From the NCBI GenBank assembly GCA_036405135.1, contig DASWYF010000038.1, positions 22,514 through 86,513 on the forward strand: DNA of 64,000 nucleotides, written 5' to 3'. A model generated the notes under the pieces. It was not told where the DNA came from. It saw nothing but the letters and a program-made list of their open reading frames with translations, and did no database searches. Origin of the DNA: Verrucomicrobiia bacterium. GTDB taxonomy: Bacteria; Verrucomicrobiota; Verrucomicrobiia; Limisphaerales; JAEYXS01. This document shows positions 52,871 to 61,785 of the stretch, one piece after another. The stretch's first letter is position 1; the number at the start of each line of letters is the position of its first letter. The position numbers and the translations under genes are program-made.

Positions 52871-54334
52871 TGCTAAAGCAGGCTTTCGCCAGATGTGCAG
52901 CACGGCGTAGCTGCGCCAAGGACGCCAGGGTTGGGACATCTCTTCCGCTTGCTTCGCGGTGACGCCGCCGAGGTTGTTGCGGATGGCGATGTCTTCTTTT
53001 GGAAAAGCATCGGGCCAGCGGAGGGCGCGCATGGCGATGTAGTTCGCGGTCCATTTGCCGATGCCGGGAATCTCGGTGAGGCGCTCGATGGTGGCTTCGG
53101 GACTGTGGTGATGGCTGCTATCGAGTGAGAGAGTGCCGTTCACGTGGGCTTGGGCGAGGGCGATGATGCTACGGCAACGCGCACTGACGATGCCGTGGCG
53201 GGCGATTTGATCGACGTTGGCTTTGGCGAGGTTTGCGGCTGAAGGTGTGAGGCGGTTGAGTTCGAGAAAAGGAGTGGTGATAGGTTCGCCAAACGCGGTG
53301 GCGACGCGGCCGGCGATGGTGGTGGCGGCTTTCACGGTGACTTGCTGGCCGAGGATGGCGCGAAGGCCAAGCTCGAAGCCATCGAAGGCACCGGGAACTC
53401 GGAGGCCGGGATTGGCTTTGGTCAATGGGCCAAGGAGTGAGTCGTTGGCGAAATGGTTGGTGATGAGTTCGGGGCGGGCGTTGAGATCGAAGAGATTGCG
53501 GATGCGGTTCAACAACGCGGGCAAGACGGGGGCGATTGTGTGGCTGAATTCGAGGGCGAGGGAGTGTTTGTTTGCTTGGTGCGTTATTTTGATCCAGCCG
53601 GTGGCGTCACCTATTCTGACAGTGCGGGCGTAGGCGTTTTCGGTGACGAGTTCCACGCCTTTGAGTTCACGGCCTTTGAGGAAGGCTAACATTCCGGGCC
53701 AATCGTAGGGCGGACGATAGGTGAGCAGCAGGGTAGAGGTGTCGGTGCTGGTGAGCTTGAGGGTGTCGTCAACGGCTTGCTTGCGCAGACGGGTCGGGGG
53801 CATGCCGTAGCGGGTGCTAAAGGCGTCGTTGAAACGGCGTAGGCTCGCGAAGCCGCTGGCGAAAGCGATGTCGATGATGGGGAGTTTCGTCTCGGTCAGG
53901 AGTTGCTTGGCAAGGAGCAGGCGGCGCGTGAGCAAGAGTTGAATGGGTGGCACGCCGAGTTCTTTCTGGATGATGCGGCGGATCTGACGGGAGCTGAGGT
54001 TGAATTCATTCGCAATGGATTCGAGCGCGCTGGTTTCGTCATCGTGACCTTCTTCGATGCGTTGGACGACGAGGTGGGCGATGCGTTGGGAGCCATCGAC
54101 GGGGGCGTGGCCGGGAGCGAGTTCAGGGCGGCAACGGAGGCAGGGGCGGAAGCCGGCTTGCTCAGCCTCTGGCGCGGTGGAGTAGAAGCGGCAGTTCTTC
54201 TCCATGGGCGGTTTCACGGGGCAGATGGGGCGACAATAGATGTGAGTGGAGGTGACGGCCACGAAGAAGAGGCCGTCGAAACGGCGGTCGCGGGCGAGGA
54301 GCGCTTGATAAAGAGATTTGCTGTCGGTCTGCAC
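52862..54334 (-). CDS. Ada-type methyl-phosphotriester sensor / AraC HTH / AlkA DNA-3-methyladenine glycosylase fusion
   Basis: From a GTG start this protein has 490 residues; the frame runs up to 54487, but that part translates an intergenic repeat. The zinc site is complete with Cys34, 38, 65 and 68, spaced exactly as Cys38, 42, 69 and 72 of E. coli Ada, where the first Cys accepts the methyl group. An AraC-type helix-turn-helix follows (LSSRQIRRIIQKELGVPPIQ, then DIAFASGFASLRRFNDAFST), then an AlkA N-terminal domain and the helix-hairpin-helix glycosylase LTEIPGIGKWTANYIAMRAL with the catalytic Asp in FPKEDIAIRN. It would sense alkylated DNA, act as a regulator and excise alkylated bases. 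ogt lies divergently beside it. Confidence 0.9.
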   Translation of the reverse strand: MQTDSKSLYQALLARDRRFDGLFFVAVTSTHIYCRPICPVKPPMEKNCRFYSTAPEAEQAGFRPCLRCRPELAPGHAPVDGSQRIAHLVVQRIEEGHDDETSALESIANEFNLSSRQIRRIIQKELGVPPIQLLLTRRLLLAKQLLTETKLPIIDIAFASGFASLRRFNDAFSTRYGMPPTRLRKQAVDDTLKLTSTDTSTLLLTYRPPYDWPGMLAFLKGRELKGVELVTENAYARTVRIGDATGWIKITHQANKHSLALEFSHTIAPVLPALLNRIRNLFDLNARPELITNHFANDSLLGPLTKANPGLRVPGAFDGFELGLRAILGQQVTVKAATTIAGRVATAFGEPITTPFLELNRLTPSAANLAKANVDQIARHGIVSARCRSIIALAQAHVNGTLSLDSSHHHSPEATIERLTEIPGIGKWTANYIAMRALRWPDAFPKEDIAIRNNLGGVTAKQAEEMSQPWRPWRSYAVLHIWRKPALALP

Positions 54335-54365
54335 AGGTGGAAGATAGGATAGCAGAGACGGGAAA

Positions 54366-54384
54366 GCTCGCCATTTTCGGACAT
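54366..54384 (-). promoter_or_regulatory. 19-bp site upstream of the Ada-AlkA gene
   Basis: Read on the - strand it is ATGTCCGAAAATGGCGAGC, ending 31 bases before the proposed GTG start. The same 19 bases occur in the same relative orientation upstream of the divergent ogt gene. Confidence 0.6.
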
Positions 54385-54423
54385 GTGTATTTCGGTGAGT
54401 ATTGGGGACGATTGGCTCGCTGG

Positions 54424-54465
54424 CACCCCTCACCCCGGCCCTCTCCCCTCCGAGGGGCGAGGGTG
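54424..54465. repeat. C-rich/G-rich interspersed hairpin repeat
   Basis: ACCCCTCACCCCGGCCCTC, then CCCCTCCGAGGGG and CGAGGGTG. It is self-complementary and resembles a short intergenic repeat found in many bacterial genomes. It lies midway between the two 19-bp sites and is why the Ada-AlkA frame stays open upstream of its likely start. Confidence 0.55.
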
Positions 54466-54533
54466 TTATGCGCTTGGACTTTCTCATCCGCTTTTCTCAT
54501 CGGAAGTTCATGATACGCTTTGCATATATATTG

Positions 54534-54552
54534 ATGTCCGAAAATGGCGAGC
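54534..54552 (+). promoter_or_regulatory. 19-bp site upstream of ogt
   Basis: ATGTCCGAAAATGGCGAGC, ending 33 bases before the ogt ATG. It is identical to the site in front of the Ada-AlkA gene. A TATATT just before it could be a -10 element, which would place the site in the first transcribed bases. Confidence 0.6.
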
Positions 54553-54585
54553 GGATGCGGGGCTTTCTGTTATGTTTTGGAGAAT

Positions 54586-55203
54586 ATGAAAATGCGTGAA
54601 GGAAAGACTACGGAGAATGCGGCGGAGGTGATGTCGTTTGTGAAGATGAAATCGCCGGTGGGGGAGCTGACTTTGGTGGCGAGTGACAAGGGGCTCGTGG
54701 CGATCTTGTGGGAGAATGATGATCCGAAGCGGGTGCGGTTGGGCGCGTTGAAGGAAGATAAGCAGCATCCGGTGTTGGTGGAGGTGGTGAAGCAGTTGCG
54801 GGAGTATTTTGCGGGCGAGCGGAAGAAGTTCAGTGTGAAGCTGGATTCTCGCGGGACGGAGTTTCAGCGGAAGGTTTGGGCGGCGCTGGTGACGATTCCG
54901 TTCGGCGAGACGCGGAGTTATGCGCAGATCGCGGAGCAGGTGGGGAGTCCGAAGGCGGTTCGGGCGGTGGGGGCTGCGAATGGGCGGAATCCGATCTCAA
55001 TCATCGCGCCGTGTCATCGGGTGATCGGCTCGAATGGGAAGCTGACGGGGTTTGCGGGCGGGTTGGAGGCGAAGGCGTTTTTGTTGGGGTTGGAGGGACG
55101 CCAACCGCATGAAGATGCGGTGATTGAGGCGATGAAGGAAACACCGACGCCGTTGATGGAGTCGGATTTGTTGGGAGTTAGGGATTTGATCAAGAATCGT
55201 TGA
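54586..55203 (+). CDS. ogt: Methylated-DNA--[protein]-cysteine S-methyltransferase
   Basis: A 205-residue protein; the ATG at 54586 follows GGAG, and an upstream in-frame ATG at 54544 is less likely. The active site PCHRVIG has the methyl-accepting Cys143. RSYAQIAEQVGSPKAVRAVG supplies the DNA-binding helix and the Arg finger, and NPISIIAPC the Asn hinge. It repairs O6-methylguanine and O4-methylthymine by irreversible transfer of the methyl group. The C-terminal ~35 residues extend a little past the usual family end. It is divergent from the Ada-AlkA fusion with a shared intergenic region, which suggests one alkylation-response unit. Confidence 0.94.
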   Translation: MKMREGKTTENAAEVMSFVKMKSPVGELTLVASDKGLVAILWENDDPKRVRLGALKEDKQHPVLVEVVKQLREYFAGERKKFSVKLDSRGTEFQRKVWAALVTIPFGETRSYAQIAEQVGSPKAVRAVGAANGRNPISIIAPCHRVIGSNGKLTGFAGGLEAKAFLLGLEGRQPHEDAVIEAMKETPTPLMESDLLGVRDLIKNR

Positions 55204-55470
55204 GAATGAGAGTTTTACGCAACCCCTTCAGGGTTGTGGAATTTCGAACGATTACCCAGGGTAGGATTGCTCCTGCGTCGCAATCCAACCGCTGGGCTGA
55301 TTGATGCAATCCCTTTGGGATTGGGGAAGAGAGCGCAGGTCTTTGCTTAGGCACCGGGTTAATTTTATGTGCGGTTGGCTGGTGGACGTTGAAGCGGCTT
55401 AAAAGCCGCGCTCCTTGGCGCGTTGTGTGTTCGGGCGAGCGCTTGCGGATTGCGAGGTTTTGAAAAAGAA
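55204..55470. repeat. Intergenic mosaic of REP-like hairpins
   Basis: No gene is seen. Hairpins include CAACCC/GGGTTG (55220-55236), GGATTGC/GCAATCC (55264-55286) inside an outer CCCAG/CTGGG pair, CAATCCC-TTT-GGGATTG (55307-55323) and GCGGCTT-AA-AAGCCGC (55394-55409). The order of three hairpins in about 100 bases resembles mobile intergenic repeats of PVC and other bacteria. No transposase is present. Confidence 0.6.
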
Positions 55471-55498
55471 AAAGCGGGCAGGAGGTCCTGCCCGCTTC
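55470..55498 (-). terminator. Rho-independent terminator of ilvD
   Basis: An 11-bp perfect stem (AGCGGGCAGGA paired with TCCTGCCCGCT); on the - strand it is followed by TTTTCTTTTTC. It lies about 30 bases past the ilvD stop. Confidence 0.9.
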
Positions 55499-55526
55499 TC
55501 GTTTAGATTCGTTGAGGCTGGTTAGC

Positions 55527-57260
55527 TCACAGCTTCAGGTTTTTATCCGTCACGGCGCCTTCGGAGGCGGTGGTGACGGCGCTGGCGTATTTGGCGAGGA
55601 CGCCGTAGTTGTAGCGCGGCTTGATGCCTTTCCAGGCTTTCTTGCGCTTGGCCAGTTCTTTGGCACTGACGTCGAGGCGGAGTTCGCGGGTCTCGGCATC
55701 GATGATGATCTTGTCGCCGTTCTTCACGAGGGCGAGCGGGCCGCCGCAGTAAGCTTCTGGCGTGATGTGGCCCACGACGAAGCCGTGCGTGCCGCCGGAG
55801 AAGCGACCATCGGTGATGAGCGCGACGTCTTTGCCGAGGCCTTGGCCCATGATGGCGGACGTGGGGCCAAGCATTTCGCGCATACCGGGGCCACCTTTCG
55901 GTCCTTCGTAGCGGATGACGACGACGTCGCCCTTCTTGATCTTGAGTGCGAGGATGGCATCCATGGCGTCGTATTCGGAATTGAAGACGCGGGCTTTGCC
56001 TTCGAAGTGCAGACCTTCCTTGCCGCTGATCTTGGCCACGGCACCTTCCGGCGCGAGATTGCCACGCAGGATGACGAGGTGGCTGTCTTTCTTGATCGGG
56101 TTATCGAGCGGGCGGAAGATGGTCTGGCCAGCGGGATACGGTTTCACATTGGCGAGCGTCTCGGCCATCGTCTCACCGGTGACGGTGAGGCAATCGCCGT
56201 GGAGCAAACCGGCTTCGAGCAAGGTCTTCATGAGCGGGCGGATGCCGCCGATGGCGACGACCTCGGACATGAGGTGCTTGCCGCTGGGCTTCAAGTCCGC
56301 GAGCACGGGGACGCGTTTGCCGATGCGGGTGAAGTCATCGATGGTGAGCTTCACGCCCGCGGAGTGCGCGATGGCGAGGAGATGCAGCACGGCGTTCGTG
56401 GAACCGCCGAGGGCGATGACGACAGTGATGGAGTTCTCAAACGCCTTCTTCGTCATGATGTCGAGCGGGCGGATGCCTTTCTTCAACATGTTCACGACGG
56501 CTTCACCAGCGCGGCGGCAGTCATCCATCTTGGCGGGAGAAATGGCGTTCTGCGCGGAGCTGTTCGGCAGGCTCATGCCGAGTGCTTCGATGGCGCTGGC
56601 CATGGTGTTCGCCGTATACATGCCACCGCAGGAGCCGGGTCCGGGGATGGCGCAGGATTCGATCTGCTGGAGTTCCGCATCATCGATGCGCTTATTCGCA
56701 TGGGCACCGATGGCTTCGAACACAGAGACGACGTCGAGCTTGCGCTTCTGGACGTCACCGGTGATGCAGCCGGGGAGAATGGTGCCGCCATAGACGAACA
56801 CGGCCGCGCGGTTCATGCGGGCCATGGTCATGAGGCAGGCGGGCATGTTTTTATCACAACCGCCGATGGCCACGTAGCCATCCATGCCTTGGCAACCGAC
56901 GACGGTTTCCACGGAGTCGGCGATGACTTCACGGGAGACGAGGGAATACTTCATGCCCTCGGAGCCCATGGAGATACCATCGGAAATGGTGATGGTGTTG
57001 AAGATGATCGCTTTGCCACCGGCAGCGTTCGCGCCTTTTTCGGCTTCGAGCGCGAGCTTGTCGATGTGCATGTTACACGGCGTAACCATGCTCCAGGTGG
57101 AAGCGATGCCGATGACGGGCTTGGAGAAATCTTCCTGCTTGAAGCCTACGGGATAGAGCATCGCGCGGCTGGCAGCGCGGTCTGGGCCATCAAGCATGAG
57201 GCTGGAATAAGGACGCAGGGTATTACCTGATTTCGGTGCGGTGGACTTCTTCGTTTTCAT
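55527..57260 (-). CDS. ilvD: Dihydroxy-acid dehydratase
   Basis: A 577-residue enzyme of branched-chain amino-acid synthesis that dehydrates 2,3-dihydroxy-isovalerate and 2,3-dihydroxy-3-methylvalerate. The iron-sulfur cysteines are seen in [20 protein letters not shown] and [14 protein letters not shown]; the second of these is the ILVD/EDD signature 1. Signature 2 lies in [19 protein letters not shown] with the catalytic Ser. Length and order agree with the [2Fe-2S]/[4Fe-4S] IlvD family and not with sugar-acid dehydratases. No other ilv gene is nearby. A hairpin lies in its leader. Confidence 0.96.
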   Translation of the reverse strand: MKTKKSTAPKSGNTLRPYSSLMLDGPDRAASRAMLYPVGFKQEDFSKPVIGIASTWSMVTPCNMHIDKLALEAEKGANAAGGKAIIFNTITISDGISMGSEGMKYSLVSREVIADSVETVVGCQGMDGYVAIGGCDKNMPACLMTMARMNRAAVFVYGGTILPGCITGDVQKRKLDVVSVFEAIGAHANKRIDDAELQQIESCAIPGPGSCGGMYTANTMASAIEALGMSLPNSSAQNAISPAKMDDCRRAGEAVVNMLKKGIRPLDIMTKKAFENSITVVIALGGSTNAVLHLLAIAHSAGVKLTIDDFTRIGKRVPVLADLKPSGKHLMSEVVAIGGIRPLMKTLLEAGLLHGDCLTVTGETMAETLANVKPYPAGQTIFRPLDNPIKKDSHLVILRGNLAPEGAVAKISGKEGLHFEGKARVFNSEYDAMDAILALKIKKGDVVVIRYEGPKGGPGMREMLGPTSAIMGQGLGKDVALITDGRFSGGTHGFVVGHITPEAYCGGPLALVKNGDKIIIDAETRELRLDVSAKELAKRKKAWKGIKPRYNYGVLAKYASAVTTASEGAVTDKNLKL

Positions 57261-57316
57261 TAAGGTGGGTGATTTTCAACAGGAAAACAAAGGAAAGACA
57301 AGAGGGCAAACCATAG

Positions 57317-57336
57317 CCCCGACAAAAAAGTCGGGG
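57317..57336 (-). promoter_or_regulatory. Hairpin in the ilvD leader
   Basis: CCCCGAC, six A/T bases, GTCGGGG: a 7-bp perfect stem 57 bases upstream of the ilvD start. No leucine/valine-rich leader peptide was recognised, so attenuation is not supported. It may be a dispersed repeat. Confidence 0.35.
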
Positions 57337-57525
57337 TAAAAATAAACGGAATACACAGAACTGGGAAAAGCAGTGGCGTGCTATACTAAGATGTGTAGTG
57401 AAATATTGTGCCGCTCGTTTCGAAGGAATATTTGGCGCTTGGACTTTCTAATGGAATGGATTAGTTTCTGTTTATCACAGCTAACAAGGGATGCCGTGCT
57501 GGTCCCATGCCCCTAAGGAATTGCC

Positions 57526-57822
57526 ATGGCCAAAGCGAAGATTCCGAAACACAAGGTCACCTTTGAACTGCTGGCTCCTGAAGCACGAGAGGTGAGGTTG
57601 GCGGGAGATTTCACGGATTGGGAGCGATCACCCATCGCATTGGAGAAAAAGAAGGATGGCAAATGGCAGATGGAAATATCCCTGCCTTGCGGGATGTATG
57701 AATACCGTTATGTGGTGGATGGACAATGGGTAACGGATCCGCAAGCTAACATGCGTCACCTCAATGCGTTCGGCACGGAGAACTCGGTGCTGATGGTGGC
57801 GATGGACCATCCGGCTGTGTAA
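57526..57822 (+). CDS. Small CBM48 (isoamylase/AMPK-type) glycogen-binding protein
   Basis: A 98-residue protein that is almost wholly one carbohydrate-binding module. VTFELLAPEAREVRLAGDFT, then DW, K-x-x-DGKWQMEISLPCGMYEY and RYVVDGQWVTDP match the CBM48/AMPK-beta fold, including the Trp and Lys/Tyr positions that contact alpha-glucan. There is no catalytic domain and no signal peptide, so it is presumably cytosolic. It may bind glycogen or serve as a subunit of a larger enzyme. The histidine kinase gene follows after about 56-130 bases, depending on its start. Confidence 0.83.
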   Translation: MAKAKIPKHKVTFELLAPEAREVRLAGDFTDWERSPIALEKKKDGKWQMEISLPCGMYEYRYVVDGQWVTDPQANMRHLNAFGTENSVLMVAMDHPAV

Positions 57823-57878
57823 AGAGATGAAAGGGTTTTATTTTGGCTTCTTGATGGCAAAATTTGTGGTTTTAGCGA

Positions 57879-60800
57879 TTGGTGGGGCTTGTTATTTGCG
57901 TCCTAGAGCCGAAGAGTCTAATCTGCCTAGCACTAGTGAATCATAACAGAGTGCCATCAAGTCGTTGGGATGATGTCCTCAAGATTTTTGCGTTTTCGCT
58001 GATCTATTTTTCGGTCGCGCGACTTACGTTGCTGCTGACCGCGCCCGAGACACACGCCAGCCCGATCTATCTGCCCGCCGGTATTGCGTTCAGCTGCCTG
58101 CTCATTTTTGGCAAGCGCCTGTGGCCGGGTGTGTTTTTAGGAGCGATGGGATCGAACCTCGTGGCGTTCATGGAGACTGGCAGTGGTGCGCTTTTTCAGA
58201 ACATACTGTCGGCTTCAATCAATGGTTTGGGCAGCAGTGCGGAAGCGGTGGTGGGGGTGATATTGATCCGGCGCATCTGCAAGGATCATTTCCTGCCGCA
58301 GACGCCGAAACAGTTGGCGGGGTTCATAGGTGCGGTGGCGTTTGCGTGCAGTATCAGTGCGTTGGTGGGAACGATCTCCACGAAACTGGTTTGGGGTGGT
58401 GAATTTTACTGGCTGGAGTTCGCGACGATCTGGTGGGGTGGTGATTCATGGGGCGTGATGATCGTGCTGCCGTTGGTCGCGTCGCTGGCCAGTTCGCGGC
58501 CTTTGATGGAGACATACACACTCAGGGTGTTTGCCAGCCAAGTCGTGATCTTGACGGCTTTGTCTGCCTTCTATGCTTATGAGGGCACTCCCATCTCCAT
58601 GGCGGCAGCCCTGATCATGTTGGTCTTACTAGCGTGCAGTCCATTGTGGATGGATCTGCGTTGGTGCACGCTGCATATCGCAGTGATCTCCGTGTGGTTG
58701 ATTTTGGGAGCGGTAGATGCCCCATTGGCTTTGGTGGGCAAGCATCTAGAGCAAAGCATCCTGAAGGTGCAGCTCTTCACCATAGGGACGAGTGTGGGGT
58801 GTCTGGCGATCTACACAGTTCTGCGCAAGGCGACGAAGGGAGATGATGAGGTGGGATTGTGGAGGCCGGCGGAACAGCCATTTCGTGTGGCGTTGCGGCT
58901 GACCACAGCGGGATTGGTGCTGGTGATCGGACTTTCCATCTATCTGACGGTGGGTGAGAAGGCGAAGGCGCGCCAAGGGTTGTTGCAGCAAACGGAGCGA
59001 TTCCGGGATCGAATAGCCTTCGCTCTTACGGAAGCCCACTCAGCGCATCGCCGAATGGCTTCCCGCTGGACGGCAATGCGGGGTACGCCGGAGATATACT
59101 GGCGTCTCGATGCGCTGAATCATTACAAGGACATGCCTTATGTAAAAGTGATCGAATGGGTGGATGCGGAGAGTGTGGTTCAATGGGTGGAGCCGCTGTC
59201 CGGGAATGAACGTGTGCAGGGGTTAAATCTACAGGCGGAAGAAAAACGGCGTAATGTGATCCATGACACACGCAACCGGGAGACGACCACGGTTTCTGAT
59301 GTGGTAGATCTGGTGCAGGGGGGGAAAGGATTTCTGATTTATGAACCGGTGAAAAGAGGTGGCACATTTGATGGCTTCATCGGATTTGTCTTCGACTGGG
59401 ATGGGCTGATGAAGACATTGACACATCCGGCATTTCTCTCGGATTTCCGGCTGGCAGTGAATGAGAAGGGAGTGACTGTTTTTGAGAGCAAGGCGGAGCC
59501 TGGGCGGTTGGTGGGACGTTGGAAAACAAGTGTGCCTTTGACGCTGGCCAACCAGACCTGGCAGATCGAACTGACACCGCTGCATCAGCGTTTGGTGCTG
59601 ACGGCGTGGCGAAGTTCCTTGTTCGTGTTGTTGATCGGCGGGGCATTCTCAGTGCTGACGGGCATCCTTGCTTACTTCGCGCGGCGTTCTTCGGAAGAGG
59701 AAGCGAGGGCGCTGCTGGCATCGCGGGCGAAAGATGAGTTCCTCGCGATCATGAGTCATGAGATCCGCACGCCGATGAACGGGGTCATCGGTATGACGGG
59801 ATTGTTGCTCGATTCGTCTTTGACGCCACAGCAAAGGCAGCATGCGGAACTGGTCCGGTCGAGTGGTGAGAACTTGCTGGGCATCATCAATGACATTTTG
59901 GATTTCTCCAAAGTGGAGGCAGGCAAGCTGGATCTGGAGAGCATCGATTTCGACCTGCGAAACATGTTGGAGGAAGTGGCTGAGTTGATGGCAGTGAAAG
60001 CACAGGAGAGGAATGTGGAATTGATCTGTGATGTGGATCCGTTTCTGCCGGTGAATTTCAGAGGTGATCCGGGACGATTGCGACAGGTCATCATCAACTT
60101 GGTGAGCAATGCGGTGAAGTTCACTTCTGCGGGTGAGGTGATTCTGAAAGCGCGCGTCAGTCCTGGCGAGAACGAACAGACTCTATTACGTGTGGAGGTA
60201 AAGGATACCGGCATCGGCATTTCTCAAGAGAAGCTGGCCAACTTATTCACTCCATTCACGCAGGCGGATGCTTCCACTACTCGTCGCTATGGTGGGACGG
60301 GATTGGGGCTGTCCATCGTGAAGCGGTTGGTAGAGCTGATGGATGGCGAGGTGGGTGTGGAAAGCACCGAAGGCGTTGGTTCGACATTCTGGTTCAGTGT
60401 GGAATTACAGCCAGGTTCGCAGACTACGCGGAAGGTGAAGTTTGAAACGCTGTTCGAGGGGCGGAGAGCGCTAGTGGTGGCGCGCTATGGAGCGCAGAGG
60501 ACTTTCCTGGAAGGGTTGCTGACGGCGTGGGGCTTTACGGTAGTGACGGCGTTAAATGGGAAGCTGGCGCTGCAGCTCATTCGCACGGCAAAGACGGAGA
60601 GGAAACCATACGATCTTTTGCTGGTGGATGGCGATCTGGAAGACACATCGGCTGTGCAACTGGCCAAGGCAGCGAAACGCGAAGAAGATGGAGCGAGCAC
60701 GGACATCATCGCACTGATCACGAACAAACAGAAGACACAGGTGGAGTCGCTGATCGGAGAGGTATTCTGCGATTCATTGAGCAAGCCGGTGAAGCAATTA

Positions 60801-61670
60801 CCGCTGTATGCGTCACTGGTTTGTCTCTATCGTCCGGACCTTGAAGCATCTTCCACCGAACTGGTGAAGGTGATGGAAGAGAGCAAACTGAAGACGGCGG
60901 GACAGCGTCTGCGGGTGCTGGTGGCGGATGACAATGTGGCGAACCAGATGGTGGCGCAGGCGATTTTGGAACGGTTGGGGCATCGATCCGATGTGGCGGC
61001 GAACGGGCGTGAAGCGGTGGAGGCGCTGAAGGTGATCCCGTATGATCTGGTGCTGATGGATTGTCAGATGCCGGACGTGGATGGGTATGAGGCGACACAG
61101 ATGGTCAGGGCCAAAGGGACTGGTGTGTTGAATCCGGACATCGTCATCATCGCGCTGACAGCGAATGTCACCGGGGGAAATCGTGAACGATGCCTAAATG
61201 CAGGGATGAACGATTTTCTATCAAAGCCCATCCATCCGCAGCAGCTTGCAGAAGTCCTTCAGCGGTGGCACAAAGGTGACGGTAAAGCTATGGAATCGAC
61301 CGCTATGACGCCCGCACCAGCACCCGATGATAGTGTATTGTGGGATGAGGTGGAGCTGCGCGAGCGCTATGGAGATGACGATCTGCTGATCAAAGAAATT
61401 CTCGCGGCCTACATTCAGGATGTGCCGGAACGGTTGCAAGAGTTGCGCGTTGCGTTTGCAGCGAACGATGCAGGGAATGCGGAACGGTTGGCGCACATGC
61501 TCAAAGGTTCCTCGGCGACGATCGGCAGCCCGGCGCTGATGACGGTCGCGAAACAGATGGAACACTTGATCGTCGAGAAAAACATGACGGATGCGGAGGC
61601 GATGATTCCGTTGATGGAGGAGAAGTTTTTAGGTTTGAAGAAACTGACGAGGGAAAAGCTTGGAGAATAG
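57879..61670 (+). CDS. Hybrid sensor histidine kinase: MASE1-CHASE-HisKA-HATPase-REC-REC-HPt
   Basis: Up to 1263 residues. The coordinate given is a TTG start; GTG codons at 57936 and 57951 are also possible, and none has a clear ribosome site. Residues ~30-315 are a MASE1-type multi-helix sensor ([33 protein letters not shown]). Residues ~350-560 form a CHASE-like extracytoplasmic domain, closed by a helix at ~570-590. [19 protein letters not shown] has the phosphorylated His627. The ATPase boxes follow ([29 protein letters not shown]). REC1 keeps Asp917 but lacks the acidic pair; REC2 (VLVADDN, Asp1061 in [13 protein letters not shown]) is complete. The HPt domain has His1206 in [12 protein letters not shown]. 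It senses an unknown signal and relays phosphate internally to an unlinked regulator. Confidence 0.93.
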   Translation: MVGLVICVLEPKSLICLALVNHNRVPSSRWDDVLKIFAFSLIYFSVARLTLLLTAPETHASPIYLPAGIAFSCLLIFGKRLWPGVFLGAMGSNLVAFMETGSGALFQNILSASINGLGSSAEAVVGVILIRRICKDHFLPQTPKQLAGFIGAVAFACSISALVGTISTKLVWGGEFYWLEFATIWWGGDSWGVMIVLPLVASLASSRPLMETYTLRVFASQVVILTALSAFYAYEGTPISMAAALIMLVLLACSPLWMDLRWCTLHIAVISVWLILGAVDAPLALVGKHLEQSILKVQLFTIGTSVGCLAIYTVLRKATKGDDEVGLWRPAEQPFRVALRLTTAGLVLVIGLSIYLTVGEKAKARQGLLQQTERFRDRIAFALTEAHSAHRRMASRWTAMRGTPEIYWRLDALNHYKDMPYVKVIEWVDAESVVQWVEPLSGNERVQGLNLQAEEKRRNVIHDTRNRETTTVSDVVDLVQGGKGFLIYEPVKRGGTFDGFIGFVFDWDGLMKTLTHPAFLSDFRLAVNEKGVTVFESKAEPGRLVGRWKTSVPLTLANQTWQIELTPLHQRLVLTAWRSSLFVLLIGGAFSVLTGILAYFARRSSEEEARALLASRAKDEFLAIMSHEIRTPMNGVIGMTGLLLDSSLTPQQRQHAELVRSSGENLLGIINDILDFSKVEAGKLDLESIDFDLRNMLEEVAELMAVKAQERNVELICDVDPFLPVNFRGDPGRLRQVIINLVSNAVKFTSAGEVILKARVSPGENEQTLLRVEVKDTGIGISQEKLANLFTPFTQADASTTRRYGGTGLGLSIVKRLVELMDGEVGVESTEGVGSTFWFSVELQPGSQTTRKVKFETLFEGRRALVVARYGAQRTFLEGLLTAWGFTVVTALNGKLALQLIRTAKTERKPYDLLLVDGDLEDTSAVQLAKAAKREEDGASTDIIALITNKQKTQVESLIGEVFCDSLSKPVKQLPLYASLVCLYRPDLEASSTELVKVMEESKLKTAGQRLRVLVADDNVANQMVAQAILERLGHRSDVAANGREAVEALKVIPYDLVLMDCQMPDVDGYEATQMVRAKGTGVLNPDIVIIALTANVTGGNRERCLNAGMNDFLSKPIHPQQLAEVLQRWHKGDGKAMESTAMTPAPAPDDSVLWDEVELRERYGDDDLLIKEILAAYIQDVPERLQELRVAFAANDAGNAERLAHMLKGSSATIGSPALMTVAKQMEHLIVEKNMTDAEAMIPLMEEKFLGLKKLTREKLGE

Positions 61671-61732
61671 TAGTTTTGAGCGGAGCCGGCATAGCTGGCG
61701 TATCCGCCGCTTGGCTGATCGCGCTCCAACGA

Positions 61733-61764
61733 AAAAGGCCGGAGCATTTTTGCTCCGGCCTTGA
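61733..61764 (-). terminator. Rho-independent terminator between dapL and the kinase gene
   Basis: AAGGCCGGAGCA and TGCTCCGGCCTT form a 12-bp perfect stem around TTTT. On the - strand the stem is followed by TTTCG. It begins 22 bases after the dapL stop. Confidence 0.9.
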
Positions 61765-61785
61765 GTAGAGTATGTCAGTGGATGG

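Noticed and set aside
55512..57230. A 572-codon open frame on the + strand opposite ilvD.
   Set aside because: It is the antisense shadow of a clear ilvD; its translation is a Gly/Asp/Ala/His-rich product expected from the complementary codons.
54469..57450. A shared 15-mer, GCGCTTGGACTTTCT, near 54472 and 57436.
   Set aside because: A 15-base match within 64 kb on either strand is expected a few times by chance, and the flanks do not match.
57261..57525. A leader-peptide attenuator for ilvD.
   Set aside because: A hairpin is present, but no short frame rich in Leu, Val or Ile codons and no alternative terminator structure could be found.
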